A DNA stretch of 64,000 bases. Origin: Streptomyces sp. TRM68367 (GTDB taxonomy: Bacteria; Actinomycetota; Actinomycetes; Streptomycetales; Streptomycetaceae). Under the pieces are notes generated by a model. The model ran no database searches. It was not told where the DNA came from and saw only the letters and a program-made list of their open reading frames with translations. Position 1 is the stretch's first letter. Every line of letters begins with the position of its first letter. Position numbers and translations under genes: made by a program. Of the stretch, positions 16,676 to 26,289 are shown one piece after another. Where the stretch lies: NCBI RefSeq assembly GCF_014495685.1, contig NZ_JACTVI010000002.1, forward strand, positions 193,614 through 257,613, read 5' to 3'.

Positions 16676-17587
16676 TCAGCCGAGACCTGGCGGGCAGGCG
16701 ACCAGCAGCGGCAGCAGTGGCACCGTCACGACCGCAGCCGCCGCGGAACCCCACAGGGCGGGGTGCGGGGCCTTGCGGGGGCCGAGGACTCGCTTCAGGC
16801 GGATCAGGACGTTCTGGCCGCCTGCCGCCAGCGCGCCCTTCGGAGTGCGGGCCGAGGCCATCTCGTACATCGCCGTGGCCAGCACCTCGTGGGAGTGGCT
16901 TCGCAGTGCGCGGTCGTCCGCGATCATCTCCAGCAGGAGCGCTGTCTGCTCCCGGGCATGGCGGGCCAGCGGCAGCCACCGGAACACCGAGTAGAACGCT
17001 TCCACGGCGGCCAGGAACAGGTGGTGGCGACCCGCGATGTGGGCCTGCTCGTGCTCCAGTACGGCGGCGAGCTGCTCGGGCGTCAGTTCGCGTACGGCCG
17101 CGTCGCTGATCACGATCCGGGGATCACGGCCGGGCAGACAGTAGGCGGCGGGCACGTCGTACGGCAGGACGGTGGCGCTCAGCCGGGCCGAGTGGCGGCC
17201 CACCAGGTCGACGGCATCCCGGTGCTCTGTCCGCACCCGACGGGCTCGTACGACATGGAAGACGAAGCTTGCCACCAGGGCGATCCCGATCGCGGCGGGG
17301 ACGCCGACGGCAAGCCGGTCCGCGGTGTTCGGGTCGGGCTGAGCCGTGCCCACGTCCAGTCCGCAGGTGTGCAGCAGGCCCACCAGGCCCGCGTGCAGGT
17401 GTTCGGCCGGCGTGGCCAGGCTGTACGCGGCGAGCGCGGCCCCGATCGAGAAGGAGACCGCCAGGGCGTGCCACACCGCTGCCGCCAGCGCGGGGGCCCG
17501 GTGCTGCCAGCTGCCGCGCAGCATGAGGCGCGGGGCGACGAACCCCACCGCTGCCGTGTAGCCGACCAGGGCCGGCGCCGCGTTCAC
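16676..17587 (-). CDS. M56-family membrane metallopeptidase (BlaR1-like)
   Basis: A 303-residue protein with membrane helices before and after a zinc-peptidase domain. The HEXXH motif is HEQAH at residues 179-183, followed by the conserved ADDRAL segment. There is no penicillin-binding sensor domain as in BlaR1. Its GTG start overlaps the BlaI stop by 4 bases. M56 proteins partnered with BlaI repressors cleave them after a signal; in actinobacteria the signal is usually unknown. In this setting copper or cell-wall stress are candidates. Confidence 0.85.
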   Translation of the reverse strand: MNAAPALVGYTAAVGFVAPRLMLRGSWQHRAPALAAAVWHALAVSFSIGAALAAYSLATPAEHLHAGLVGLLHTCGLDVGTAQPDPNTADRLAVGVPAAIGIALVASFVFHVVRARRVRTEHRDAVDLVGRHSARLSATVLPYDVPAAYCLPGRDPRIVISDAAVRELTPEQLAAVLEHEQAHIAGRHHLFLAAVEAFYSVFRWLPLARHAREQTALLLEMIADDRALRSHSHEVLATAMYEMASARTPKGALAAGGQNVLIRLKRVLGPRKAPHPALWGSAAAAVVTVPLLPLLVACPPGLG

Positions 17588-17958
17588 GGGTTCGCCTTGT
17601 CCTGTCGTCCCGCGGTCCGCAGGGCCTTGCGCAGGGCGGCCATCTCGTCATCGGACATGTTCGAGACGAATTCGACCAGCGCGGCCGGGCGGTCCTTGCT
17701 CTCTCCCAAACCGTCCTCCATGAGTGCGGCGGCGTACGCCTCTCGGCTGCGCACAGGTGTGTACAGCCAGGCGCGACCCTGCTTGCCCCGCAGCAGCCAG
17801 CCCTTGGAATACAGGATGTTGGTGACGGTCATCACCGTGGTGTACGCGACGGGACGGGTCTTGTTGATGTCATCGACTATGTCGCGCACGGTCGCCGGAC
17901 GGTTCCACGTCCAGAGACGATCCATGATCTCTGCCTCGAGATCTCCCAGCCGTCGCAT
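17584..17958 (-). CDS. BlaI/MecI/CopY-family repressor
   Basis: A 124-residue winged-helix repressor: LGDLEAEIMDRLWTWNRPATVRDI, then TTVMTVTNILYSKGWLLRGKQGRAWLYTP and a C-terminal dimerisation helix. ATG at 17958 with AAGGGAAG upstream was preferred to 17997. It is coupled to the M56 peptidase gene, the classic sensor-protease/repressor pair. CopY, the copper repressor of firmicutes, is in the same family. Confidence 0.85.
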   Translation of the reverse strand: MRRLGDLEAEIMDRLWTWNRPATVRDIVDDINKTRPVAYTTVMTVTNILYSKGWLLRGKQGRAWLYTPVRSREAYAAALMEDGLGESKDRPAALVEFVSNMSDDEMAALRKALRTAGRQDKANP

Positions 17959-18058
17959 CGCCCTGACTTCCCTTCGCCACCGAGTACGCAAGGCCATAGT
18001 AGACGGCCGCTCGGTCGGGCTTTCGGTGCGAGGTGAAACGTCACGCCCGCCCGGTGAG

Positions 18059-18262
18059 TTAGTAACCCGCCTCGTCGATCGCCTCGCGCACCCGGGTGTC
18101 GTCGAGCGAGGTGGTGGACGTCACGGTGACCCGGCCCGTGGAGACGTCGACCTGTACGTCGACGACGGTCTCGAGTGTCGAGACCTCTTCCTTAACGGCA
18201 TTCTCGCAGTGGCTGCACGTCATGCCGGACACGGAATACTCGGTCGTCAATACGTCGGACAT
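18059..18262 (-). CDS. copZ: CopZ-like copper chaperone
   Basis: A 67-residue HMA protein with GMTCSHC (Cys16, Cys19) and an EAGY end. It should shuttle Cu(I). A perfect CsoR-type operator lies 24 bases upstream of its start, overlapping the promoter, so copper induction is likely. No CopA gene is next to it; the CopA in this window is 41 kb away. Confidence 0.9.
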   Translation of the reverse strand: MSDVLTTEYSVSGMTCSHCENAVKEEVSTLETVVDVQVDVSTGRVTVTSTTSLDDTRVREAIDEAGY

Positions 18263-18282
18263 GGTTCCTCCCGCCGAGAGCT

Positions 18283-18302
18283 ATAATACCCTGGGCGGGT
18301 AT
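18283..18302. promoter_or_regulatory. CsoR operator over divergent -10 elements
   Basis: ATACCC-TGGGC-GGGTAT (18286-18302) is a perfect 6-5-6 inverted repeat matching the known CsoR site type (TACCC...GGGTA). TATAAT on the plus strand (18282-18287) and TATTAT on the minus strand (18288-18283) overlap it. It can control copZ (minus) and the DUF6153-like gene at 18349 (plus). No csoR gene is in the window. Confidence 0.8.
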
Positions 18303-18348
18303 CACGTCTCCGTGTCTACTCTCGTGGCCTCCGGGATGCAAGAGGCTG

Positions 18349-18786
18349 ATGATCTATGCCTACGATGAGGCCGTGACCCGCTTCGGACAGCTCGCTCGAC
18401 CGCACTCGACGGTGCGGTCCGGTGGGCTGCTCGTCTGCGCCCTGCTGCTGGGCCTGCTCGGCATGCACGGACTCGGGCCGGTTCCCGAGGTCACCGCTGC
18501 CTCGGGGCACGACCGGATGGTGTCGGTCGCGCACACGGACGTCATGGCATCGATGCCGGGCGAGTGCGATCACGGCGAGGGCGGTTGTCCGGGCCACACG
18601 GATCATGCCGACGCGACCTGTGCTTCGGCGTCCGTCGCCGGAGGCCCCGTGGTGGCACCGGCGCTCCTGCCCGACGTGGCGGCCTGCGCCGGCGCGGTGA
18701 ACGTGCCTGCCTCTTCGGCCGGCAGCGATCCCGACGGCGGCCGCGCTCCGCCCTCACTCTCCGAACTCCAGCTCCTGCGGATATAG
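18349..18786 (+). CDS. DUF6153-like small membrane-anchored protein
   Basis: A 145-residue protein with one hydrophobic helix (about residues 25-45), then a His/Cys/Met-containing region (GECDHGEGGCPGHTDHADATC) and a C-terminal tail SLSELQLLRI. The spaced His and Cys could bind metal outside the membrane. It shares the helix, Cys/His middle and terminal hydrophobic-R-I tail with four other proteins in this window. It lies downstream of the CsoR box, so copper control is likely. Function unknown. Confidence 0.65.
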   Translation: MIYAYDEAVTRFGQLARPHSTVRSGGLLVCALLLGLLGMHGLGPVPEVTAASGHDRMVSVAHTDVMASMPGECDHGEGGCPGHTDHADATCASASVAGGPVVAPALLPDVAACAGAVNVPASSAGSDPDGGRAPPSLSELQLLRI

Positions 18787-18872
18787 AGCGACCCGCGCGA
18801 CGCCGTACGCCCACAGGGGCGGCGCCGCGTTCCGGTATGCCCCTCACAGATCCGAACGCAGGAGTTCACTTC

Positions 18873-19511
18873 ATGACCGCACACCGCAAGCTCATCCGCC
18901 GTACCGCTCTCGCCGCCACCGCAGGAGTGGCAGCCCTCGTGCTCTCCGCCTGTGGCGGCGGAGGGCACGACATGGGGTCCATGGGCTCCGACTCCGCCAG
19001 CCCGTCCACGTCCGCCTCGGCTGAGGCCGGCAAGCACAACGACGCCGACGTCTCCTTCGCCACGGAGATGATCCAGCACCACCGTCAGGCCGTCGAGATG
19101 GCCGACCTGGCTGCCGACCGCGCCTCTTCGCAGGAGGTCAAGGACCTCGCCACGAAGATCAAGGGGGCGCAGGACCCGGAGATCAAGGCCATGTCCGGCT
19201 GGCTCACCTCGTGGGGCGAGGAGGTCCCCGCGGACATGTCCGGCATGGAGGGTCACGACATGGGTGACATGTCGTCCATGCCCGGCATGATGAGCAGCGA
19301 GGACATGGACAAGCTGGAGAAGGCCTCCGGCGCCGAGTTCGACAAGATGTTCCTCGAAATGATGGTCGAGCACCACGAGGGTGCCATCACGATGGCCAAG
19401 ACGGAGAAGGCCAACGGCGAGTACGGTCCCGCCGTGAAGCTCGCGGACGACGTGATCACGGCCCAGACCGCCGAGATCGAGCAGATGAACAAGATGCTCG
19501 GCAAGAGCTGA
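18873..19511 (+). CDS. DUF305 lipoprotein, Met/His-rich
   Basis: A 212-residue lipoprotein (LSAC lipobox near residue 27). Two copies of the DUF305 signature are visible: FATEMIQHHRQAVEMADL and MFLEMMVEHHEGAITMAK, with a Met/Asp-rich loop (GMEGHDMGDMSSMPGMM) between. The paired His and Met residues fit the proposed metal-binding ferritin-like fold on the outside of the membrane. It follows the CsoR-linked DUF6153-like gene and ends in a strong terminator. Confidence 0.85.
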   Translation: MTAHRKLIRRTALAATAGVAALVLSACGGGGHDMGSMGSDSASPSTSASAEAGKHNDADVSFATEMIQHHRQAVEMADLAADRASSQEVKDLATKIKGAQDPEIKAMSGWLTSWGEEVPADMSGMEGHDMGDMSSMPGMMSSEDMDKLEKASGAEFDKMFLEMMVEHHEGAITMAKTEKANGEYGPAVKLADDVITAQTAEIEQMNKMLGKS

Positions 19512-19524
19512 CGCAGCGGCAGAA

Positions 19525-19571
19525 ACGGTGCGGCCGGGCGGTGCATACTGCCGTCCGGCCATGCCGTTTTT
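19525..19571 (+). terminator. Rho-independent terminator after the DUF305 gene
   Basis: ACGG-TGC-GGCCGG pairs with CCGGCC-ATG-CCGT around a short loop, followed by a run of five T. It closes the 18349-19511 unit. Confidence 0.75.
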
Positions 19572-19747
19572 CTGTTCCCGGAGGACGTCTCGCGGGGCCG
19601 AACAAGGCGTTTGCGAACGATGAAGTCCCCAGCCGTTAGGTGTGATTGGTCCCATCGGGTGACCCTGACACCGTCATGTGGCTGGGTTCACGCGATGTTC
19701 TCTTGAGACGGCGTGCCAGGGCCTCGCGATCAGGTTAGGATCACAAC

Positions 19748-20215
19748 GTGATTACGGCCTTGTCTCCTTCTCGTATGCCGAGGAGCCGCTCATCAGCGGC
19801 TTTGTGGCGTGTGCTGGGGCTGGGCCTGTTCCTCTTCGGTCTGCTGTATACGCATGCCGTCAGCCCTGACACGACGGTGAGTCACCTCGCCTCCGACAAG
19901 GGCGTCTCGGCGTCGGGCGTCCATTTCGAGCCAAGTGCCGAACATGAGAACGTTGCGAGTGCCACGGCGATGCAGGTGGCGGATGAGCAGCCGGACGGCC
20001 ATCACGACGGCCACGGACAGCAGCACGCCGATGCGGACTGTGCGATGGGGCAGCCTTCCCAGGGGCCCGCTGTGTCTGTGCCCTGCCTGTCTCCGCTGAG
20101 CTCGGAGAGCGGCGACGAGGCGCCCGGCTTCGCGCCCGCCCGTCACGCCACCGCGGCACGGGACTTCGCGGCCCCGAGAACCCAAGCGGCGGACTCCGCG
20201 GTTCTTCGTATCTAG
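19748..20215 (+). CDS. DUF6153-like small membrane-anchored protein
   Basis: A 155-residue protein from GTG at 19748. A hydrophobic helix (residues 18-38, WRVLGLGLFLFGLLYTHAV) is followed by a His-rich segment (GHHDGHGQQHADADC) and a second Cys; the tail is AADSAVLRI. Same architecture as the gene at 18349. The function is unknown; extracellular metal binding is the obvious guess. Confidence 0.6.
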   Translation: MITALSPSRMPRSRSSAALWRVLGLGLFLFGLLYTHAVSPDTTVSHLASDKGVSASGVHFEPSAEHENVASATAMQVADEQPDGHHDGHGQQHADADCAMGQPSQGPAVSVPCLSPLSSESGDEAPGFAPARHATAARDFAAPRTQAADSAVLRI

Positions 20216-20441
20216 GTCAGCGCCTTCCGAACCGGTCGACCCTTACCGGGATTTCTGGACTCGGCCCAAGGCCGCGTCACGTCTTCTCCCGGCGACCGGT
20301 CCATGGCGTCTGACCTCCTGCGCACAGCGCCCCACAGCGTGGCGCGGGGATGGTCGACGGCTCTCTTCCCTCACCCCCCACCGATCCCTGCCTTGACCGG
20401 GAGAGTTCCCGTACGGGCGGTGACCGCCGCGCGGAGGATCT

Positions 20442-20870
20442 GTGCCGCCCACCCTTGCCCTTTCCCGTGCCGACGCCTCATGCGTACGTCCGCTTCGGAG
20501 GAGCCGGCTCGTCCGGGTCACGCTGTACGCCCTGCTGTTCGTGCTGCTGACGTGCCTCGGCGATCAACGCCATGCGCCTGAGTCGCCCGCTCGATTGGCC
20601 GCGGCGTCGAGTGAAGTCCCTCTGCCTGTGGAGGGCTCCGACGGTGAGAATGTCGACCCGTCCGAGTCTCCCGACCGTTGCCACGGCCCTCGCCTCGCGC
20701 AGGCCGTCTCCCCGCAGTCGTCCCCTCGGGTCCCGCCGCCCGCCGTCGCCGCGCTGTCGCTTACGGGCGCCACAGCAACTCCCGTGCGCCAGCCCCCTGG
20801 CGCCGTCCGAAGAGTGCTGCCCAGCGGCGGCCGGTCCGCTCTCACCGCCATCTGCCGGTGGCGCATATAG
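20442..20870 (+). CDS. Small membrane-anchored protein of the same tail family
   Basis: A 142-residue protein from GTG at 20442, supported by GGAGGATCT directly before it. A hydrophobic helix lies at residues 25-42; the middle is low complexity; the tail ends TAICRWRI, echoing LRI ends of the genes at 18349 and 19748. It lacks the His-rich loop. It lies about 100 bases before the cysteine-synthase-like gene. Confidence 0.5.
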   Translation: MPPTLALSRADASCVRPLRRSRLVRVTLYALLFVLLTCLGDQRHAPESPARLAAASSEVPLPVEGSDGENVDPSESPDRCHGPRLAQAVSPQSSPRVPPPAVAALSLTGATATPVRQPPGAVRRVLPSGGRSALTAICRWRI

Positions 20871-20977
20871 GAGCCGCCCCGTGGGTCGGCCCTGGTCGCC
20901 CCGCCGCGCGGCGCGCCTTGGCCGTCGCGCGAGATGAGCATCCCGCACGCGTCCCTATCGATACGAGAGCGAAATAC

Positions 20978-22186
20978 ATGCACTCCGTGACCAAGAGTGA
21001 CCTCACTCCCACCGGATCCGGCTCCGCCCTTCGGGGGCTTGTCGGCAACACCCCGCTACTGCGCGTCTCCCAGCCCTTCACCGAGCCGGACCGTGGCTTC
21101 TGGGCGAAGCTGGAGGGCTTCAACCCCGGCGGCATCAAGGACCGTCCGGGTCTGCACATGGTCGAGCGTGCCCGTGCCCGCGGCGACTTGCAGCCGGGCG
21201 CCAGGATCATCGAGTCAACCAGCGGAACTCTCGGTCTGGGGCTCGCCCTGGCCGGAATGGTCTACGGGCACCCCGTCACCCTGGTGACCGACCCGGGGCT
21301 GGAGATGTCCATGACCCGGCTGCTGACCGCGTACGGGGCCCAGGTCAATCTCGTCTCCGAACCGCACCCCACCGGGGGCTGGCAGCAGGCCCGCCGTGAC
21401 CGGGTCGCCAAGCTGATGGAGCAGCACCCCGGCTCGTGGTGCCCTGATCAGTACAACAACCCCGACAACACCACCGCGTACACCCCGCTCGCCCTCGAAC
21501 TGGCCACGGAGCTTGGCCACATCGACGTGCTGGTGTGCAGCGTGGGCACCGGCGGACACTCCGCCGGAGTTTCCCGCGTACTCCAGCAGCTCTACCCGGG
21601 CCTCAAGCTGGTCGGGGTCGACACCATCGGGTCGACGATCTTCGGCCAGCCCGCCCGCCCCCGCCTGATGCGGGGCCTGGGCTCCAGCATCTACCCGCGC
21701 AATGTCGCCTACGACAACTTCAGCGAGGTGCACTGGGTCGCCCCGGCGGAGGCGGTGTGGACCTGCCGTCAGCTGGCCGCCTCCCACTACGCCACCGGCG
21801 GCTGGAGCGTCGGCGCGGTGGCGATGGTCGCCGGCTGGCTGGCCCGCACCCTGCCCGCGGACACCCGGATCGCGGCGATCTTCCCCGACGGCCCGCAGCG
21901 CTACCTCGGCACGGTCTACGACGACGACTACTGCGCTGCCCACGGCCTGCTCGACGCCCCGCCCGCGCCCGAACCGGAGGTGATCGGCCGCCTGGACGAG
22001 AAGGAGGTCACCCGCTGGACGCGGTGCGAAAGCGTCATGGACCCGCTCACGCTGGCCGACTCGGAGCCGCGGTCCGACATGGCCGGTCCGCTCGACGCAT
22101 ACGACGCGGAAGCCGGGGCGTCCGTGGACAGCGACGCCGCCGAGCAGCACGACGACGTCGATGTGCTCGCGGAGGGGAACCGGTGA
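20978..22186 (+). CDS. PLP-dependent cysteine-synthase-family enzyme
   Basis: A 402-residue fold-type II PLP enzyme. The lysine that binds PLP lies in NPGGIKDR, the substrate loop is [12 protein letters not shown] (ESTSGNTG-like but altered), and the phosphate loop is [10 protein letters not shown]. The C-terminal 60 residues form an acidic extension missing from ordinary O-acetylserine sulfhydrylases. It would use serine or an activated serine with a nucleophile; product unknown. It overlaps the MFS gene by 4 bases, and a SerA gene follows, suggesting local serine supply. Confidence 0.8.
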   Translation: MHSVTKSDLTPTGSGSALRGLVGNTPLLRVSQPFTEPDRGFWAKLEGFNPGGIKDRPGLHMVERARARGDLQPGARIIESTSGTLGLGLALAGMVYGHPVTLVTDPGLEMSMTRLLTAYGAQVNLVSEPHPTGGWQQARRDRVAKLMEQHPGSWCPDQYNNPDNTTAYTPLALELATELGHIDVLVCSVGTGGHSAGVSRVLQQLYPGLKLVGVDTIGSTIFGQPARPRLMRGLGSSIYPRNVAYDNFSEVHWVAPAEAVWTCRQLAASHYATGGWSVGAVAMVAGWLARTLPADTRIAAIFPDGPQRYLGTVYDDDYCAAHGLLDAPPAPEPEVIGRLDEKEVTRWTRCESVMDPLTLADSEPRSDMAGPLDAYDAEAGASVDSDAAEQHDDVDVLAEGNR

Positions 22187-23481
22187 GGTCGACCATCGCA
22201 CAGGTTCGTTCCTACGAACGCAGCGTCCAGTTGTTGATGGTGAATCAGTTCACCATCAACCTCGGCTTCTACATGCTGATGCCGTACCTGGCCGCGCATC
22301 TGGCAGGTCCCGTGGGGCTGGCGGGCTGGCTGGTCGGGCTGATCCTCGGCGTACGCAACTTCAGCCAGCAGGGCATGTTCCTCCTCGGCGGAACGCTGGC
22401 CGACCGGCTCGGCTACAAGCCCATGATCATCGCCGGGCTGATGCTGCGCATCGTCGGCTTCGCGACCCTCGGACTCGTGGAGTCCGTACCCGCCCTGCTG
22501 GCCGCTTCGGCGGCGACGGGGCTGGCCGGGGCGCTGTTCAATCCCGCCGTACGAGCCTATGTCGCGGCGGACGCGGGTGAACGGCGCGTCGAGGCGTTCG
22601 CGCTGTTCAACGTCTTCTACCAGGCCGGGATCCTGCTCGGCCCGCTGGTGGGCATGCTGCTGACCGGCGTGAGTTTCCGCGTCACGTGCCTTGTCGCGGC
22701 CGGGATCTTCGCTCTGTTGAGCATCGTCCAGATCCGGGCCCTGCCCGCTCGCCGGGGCGACGACGCCAAGCGCGGACAGGACCAGGAGGGCGTGCTGTCC
22801 CAGTGGCGGGGCATCGTGGCCAACCGGCCGTTCCTGCTGTTCTCGGTTGCCATGATCGGCTTCTACGTCATGCAGTTCCAGGTCTATCTCGCCCTGCCGC
22901 TGGAGGTACGGCGCCTGGGTGGCGACGGGACGTTCGGCACGGGGGCGGTGGCGGTGCTGTTCGCCGTCTCGGGCCTGAGCACCATCCTCTTCCAGACCAA
23001 GGTGACCGCCTGGTGCAAGGCCCGCATGGAACCGGGCCGCGCGCTGACCTGGGGGCTGCTGACCATGGGGCTGGGGTTTGTTCCGCTGCTGGTGGCCACC
23101 GCGGTCCCGGTACTGGACGGCGGCGTGGGGCTGTGGCTGCTTGCGGCCGTGCCGCCGGCACTGTCCGCGCTGCTCCTCGCGATCGGCACCATGATCGCGT
23201 ACCCCTTCGAGATGGACACCATCGTCCGCCTCTCCGGCAACCGCCTCGTCGCCACCCACTACGGCCTGTACAACACCATCTGCGGCATCGGCATCACCCT
23301 CGGAAACCTGCTGACGGGTGCTGCGCTCGACGCCGCCCGGGCCGCAGGGATGTCCGCGCTGCCATGGGTGGCGCTGATCGCACTCGGCCTCGCCTGCGCG
23401 GCCGCCCTCTACGGGCTGCACCGCACGGGCCGCCTGGCACCACCGGTGCGCGAGGCGCAGCCAGAGCCTGCGACCGCATAA
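22183..23481 (+). CDS. MFS transporter
   Basis: A 432-residue membrane protein with about 12 spans. The MFS loop 2-3 signature appears as [20 protein letters not shown] at 22183 overlaps the stop of the enzyme gene upstream, so the transporter probably exports or imports that enzyme's product or substrate. The substrate cannot be read from sequence. Confidence 0.85.
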   Translation: MRSTIAQVRSYERSVQLLMVNQFTINLGFYMLMPYLAAHLAGPVGLAGWLVGLILGVRNFSQQGMFLLGGTLADRLGYKPMIIAGLMLRIVGFATLGLVESVPALLAASAATGLAGALFNPAVRAYVAADAGERRVEAFALFNVFYQAGILLGPLVGMLLTGVSFRVTCLVAAGIFALLSIVQIRALPARRGDDAKRGQDQEGVLSQWRGIVANRPFLLFSVAMIGFYVMQFQVYLALPLEVRRLGGDGTFGTGAVAVLFAVSGLSTILFQTKVTAWCKARMEPGRALTWGLLTMGLGFVPLLVATAVPVLDGGVGLWLLAAVPPALSALLLAIGTMIAYPFEMDTIVRLSGNRLVATHYGLYNTICGIGITLGNLLTGAALDAARAAGMSALPWVALIALGLACAAALYGLHRTGRLAPPVREAQPEPATA

Positions 23482-23818
23482 CACGACGTCCTGTGCTGGA
23501 GGGGGCGGACGAGTTCGCTTCCGTCCCCTCCGGCCGGCACGCCCACGTCGATGGTTGGGCGTGTGCGCCCACGGACGCAGGCACCGCCGGGCGCTCGCCC
23601 GCCCGTGCCACTGCCATCTGGCCCGGCACGTCATCTGGCGTCAGGACGTACTCGCCCATCACGCCGCCGTCGAGTCGACCCGTGCGCGGGCGCGCCGCGT
23701 TACGTCTCCATGCCGGCCGCACTCCTCCAGCACCCGCAGAACCCCATCGCAAGCCGCCACCACCTTCGGCCGCCGAGACGGCCGTCCGCCAAGCAACAGG
23801 TAAGGACTGAAGACCACC
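23482..23818. other. 337-base gap before serA
   Basis: No gene or clear regulatory structure was seen. The usual amino-acid riboswitch cores were not recognised. The serA promoter probably lies here or serA is read from the upstream operon. Confidence 0.4.
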
Positions 23819-25408
23819 GTGAGCCCGAAACCTGCCGTACTGATCGCTGAAGAGCTGTCGCCCGCCACCGTCGACGCACTCGGTCCGGACTTCGAGATCC
23901 GGCACTGCAACGGCGCCGACCGAGCCGAGCTCATCCCGGCGATCGCCGACGTCGACGCGATCCTCGTGCGCAGCGCCACCAAGGTCGACGCCGAGGCCAT
24001 CGCCGCGGCCAAGAACCTGAAAGTCGTCGCCCGCGCCGGTGTCGGCCTGGACAACGTCGACGTATCCGCCGCTACTCAGGCCGGCGTGATGGTCGTCAAC
24101 GCCCCCACGTCCAACATCGTCACGGCCGCCGAGCTCGCCTGCGGCCTGCTGATCGCCACCGCACGCCACATCCCGCAGGCCGACACCGCCCTGAAGAACG
24201 GCGAGTGGAAGCGCAGCAAGTACACGGGCGTGGAGCTGAGCGAGAAGACCCTCGGCGTCGTCGGCCTCGGCCGCATCGGTGTCCTGGTCGCCCAGCGCAT
24301 GTCCGCCTTCGGCATGAAAATCGTCGCCTACGACCCGTACGTACGGCCCGCACTGGCCGCGCAGATGGGCGTCAAGCTGCTCTCACTGGACGAGCTGCTC
24401 GAGGTCTCGGACTTCATCACCGTGCACCTGCCCAAGACCCCGGAGACGCTGGGCCTGATCGGCGAGGAGGCGCTGCACAAGGTCCAGCCGCACGTCCGGA
24501 TCGTCAACGCCGCGCGCGGCGGGATCGTCGACGAGCAGGCGCTGTTCAACGCGCTGAAGGAGGGGCGGGTCGCGGGCGCGGGCCTGGACGTGTATGCGCA
24601 GGAGCCCTGCACGGACTCCCCGCTCTTCCAGTTCGACCAGGTCGTGTGCACCCCGCACCTCGGCGCCTCCACGGACGAGGCCCAGGAGAAGGCGGGCATC
24701 GCCGTCGCCAGTTCCGTCCGGCTCGCGCTCGCGGGCGAGTTGGTCCCCGACGCGGTCAACGTGCAAAGCGGCGTCATCTCGGAAGACGTACGGCCCTGGC
24801 TTCCGCTCGCCGAGAAGCTCGGCCGGATCTTCACCGCCCTGGCGGGCGAGGTCGCCGTCCGGCTCGACGTCGAGGTGTACGGCGAGATCATCCAGCATGA
24901 TGTCAAGGTCCTCGAACTCTCCGCGCTCAAGGGCGCCTTCGAGGACGTCGTCGACGAGACCGTCTCCTACGTCAACGCCCCGCTCTTCGCCCAGGAGCGC
25001 GGCGTCGAGGTCTGCCTGACCACCAGCTCCAAGTCCCCTGACCACCGCAATGTGGTGACCGTGCGCGGCACGCTCTCCAGCGGCGAGGAGGTCGCGGTCT
25101 CCGGCACGCTGGCCGGCCTCAGGCACATCCAGAAAATCGTGTCGGTGGGTGAGCACGGCATCGAGGTCCCGGTCGCCGACCACATGGTCTTCCTGCGCTA
25201 CACCGACCGCCCGGGCATCGTCGGCACCGTCGGCCGGATCCTCGGCGAGTCGGGCCTCAACATCGCCGGGATGCAGGTCTCCCGCCTGGACGAGGGCGGC
25301 GAGGCGCTGGTCGTGCTGACCAACGACAACGACGTCCCGACCGACGTCCTCAGCGAAATCGCCCAGGAGATCGGCGCTACCTCGGCCCGCTCAGTCAACC
25401 TCGACTGA
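23819..25408 (+). CDS. serA: D-3-phosphoglycerate dehydrogenase
   Basis: A 529-residue long-type SerA: substrate/NAD domains with GVGLDNVD, the nucleotide motif GLGRIGVLVAQR, catalytic Arg in VNAARGGIVDE and His in CTPHLGAST, followed by the allosteric substrate-binding domain and a C-terminal ACT domain (TDRPGIVGTVGRILGESGLNIAGMQ). It makes 3-phosphohydroxypyruvate, the first step to serine. GTG start at 23819. Its place beside a cysteine-synthase-like enzyme and an exporter suggests serine for that pathway. A strong hairpin follows. Confidence 0.95.
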   Translation: MSPKPAVLIAEELSPATVDALGPDFEIRHCNGADRAELIPAIADVDAILVRSATKVDAEAIAAAKNLKVVARAGVGLDNVDVSAATQAGVMVVNAPTSNIVTAAELACGLLIATARHIPQADTALKNGEWKRSKYTGVELSEKTLGVVGLGRIGVLVAQRMSAFGMKIVAYDPYVRPALAAQMGVKLLSLDELLEVSDFITVHLPKTPETLGLIGEEALHKVQPHVRIVNAARGGIVDEQALFNALKEGRVAGAGLDVYAQEPCTDSPLFQFDQVVCTPHLGASTDEAQEKAGIAVASSVRLALAGELVPDAVNVQSGVISEDVRPWLPLAEKLGRIFTALAGEVAVRLDVEVYGEIIQHDVKVLELSALKGAFEDVVDETVSYVNAPLFAQERGVEVCLTTSSKSPDHRNVVTVRGTLSSGEEVAVSGTLAGLRHIQKIVSVGEHGIEVPVADHMVFLRYTDRPGIVGTVGRILGESGLNIAGMQVSRLDEGGEALVVLTNDNDVPTDVLSEIAQEIGATSARSVNLD

Positions 25409-25416
25409 CCGACAGC

Positions 25417-25451
25417 ACCCGCTGAACGGCACGGAGTGCCGTTCAGCGGGT
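25417..25451 (+). terminator. 16-bp perfect hairpin after serA
   Basis: A 16-base stem (25417-25432 with 25436-25451) and 3-base loop directly after the serA stop. No T-run follows, as is usual in high-G+C actinobacteria. Confidence 0.8.
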
Positions 25452-25528
25452 GACCGGGTACTGGGCGTCCGAGCGGTTTCGGTGCAGGGCACCCTTTTTC
25501 TCCCACCCCCTACCTGGTACGGAAGCAA

Positions 25529-25562
25529 CGGAGCCCCCGGCCGGTTGAGGCCAGGGGCTCCG
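25529..25562 (-). terminator. Hairpin after the SLT-domain gene
   Basis: CGGAGCCCC-CGGCC pairs with GGCC-GGGGCTCCG with one bulge, just beyond the minus-strand gene at 25588. Confidence 0.65.
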
Positions 25563-25587
25563 AGAGTTCATGGAGGGCCAGGCTGGT

Positions 25588-26289
25588 CTAGTACCAGTTG
25601 TTGGCCTGCCAGAACTGCCAGGCGCCGCAGGGGCTGTCGTAGCGGCTGTTCATGTAGTTCAGTCCCCACTTGATCTGGGTGGCCGGGTTGGTCGCCCAGT
25701 CGGCGCCGGCGGAGGACATCTTGGAGCCGGGCAGCGCCTGCATGAGGCCGTAGGCGTCGGACGTGGGGTTGTCCGCCTGGTAGTTCCAGCTGGACTCGCG
25801 CTCCACGATGTCGCTGAAGCACTGGAACTGGTCGGCGGGCACCATCTGGCGCGCCATCGCCTGCACCTCTGCGGCGGTGTACGCGCTCTGGACCGGGAAG
25901 GAGGAGGAGTCACGGGCCGAGCGGCTGACGGCCTCCTGCTGGGCCTCCTCCCGCTCCTTGGCGAGCTTCTCCGCCTCGGCCTTCTTCTCCGCAGCGTCCT
26001 TCTTGGCCGCCGCATTCTTGGCCGCCTGCTTGCGCGCCGCCTCTTCGGCGGACTTCTTTGTCGCGGTGTCCGCGGCGATGGCCTGGGAGTCGGCCTGCTG
26101 AACCAGCGAGCTGCTCTGGACCTGGGCCTGCTGGCCCGCGGGTATGTCCGAGAGGAGGGTCGCGTCGGCCGCGGTCGCATCGAAGTCGTTCGATGACTGC
26201 GTGGTGTTGCCCGGGGCAACACCCGCGACGGCGCCGACAGTCGTGACTGCGGTGGCGGAGGCCACTGCGAATCCCCGGATCCGGCTCAC
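25588..26289 (-). CDS. Secreted transglycosylase-like SLT protein
   Basis: A 233-residue protein from GTG at 26289, chosen for GGAAGG seven bases upstream. A signal region (residues 1-30) is followed by a Lys/Ala/Glu coiled coil (about 80-140) and a C-terminal SLT-like domain with catalytic Glu in IVERESSWNYQADN and SDAYGLMQALPG. Such proteins cut the glycan strand of peptidoglycan. It ends in QANNWY, like resuscitation-type wall enzymes. Confidence 0.85.
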   Translation of the reverse strand: MSRIRGFAVASATAVTTVGAVAGVAPGNTTQSSNDFDATAADATLLSDIPAGQQAQVQSSSLVQQADSQAIAADTATKKSAEEAARKQAAKNAAAKKDAAEKKAEAEKLAKEREEAQQEAVSRSARDSSSFPVQSAYTAAEVQAMARQMVPADQFQCFSDIVERESSWNYQADNPTSDAYGLMQALPGSKMSSAGADWATNPATQIKWGLNYMNSRYDSPCGAWQFWQANNWY

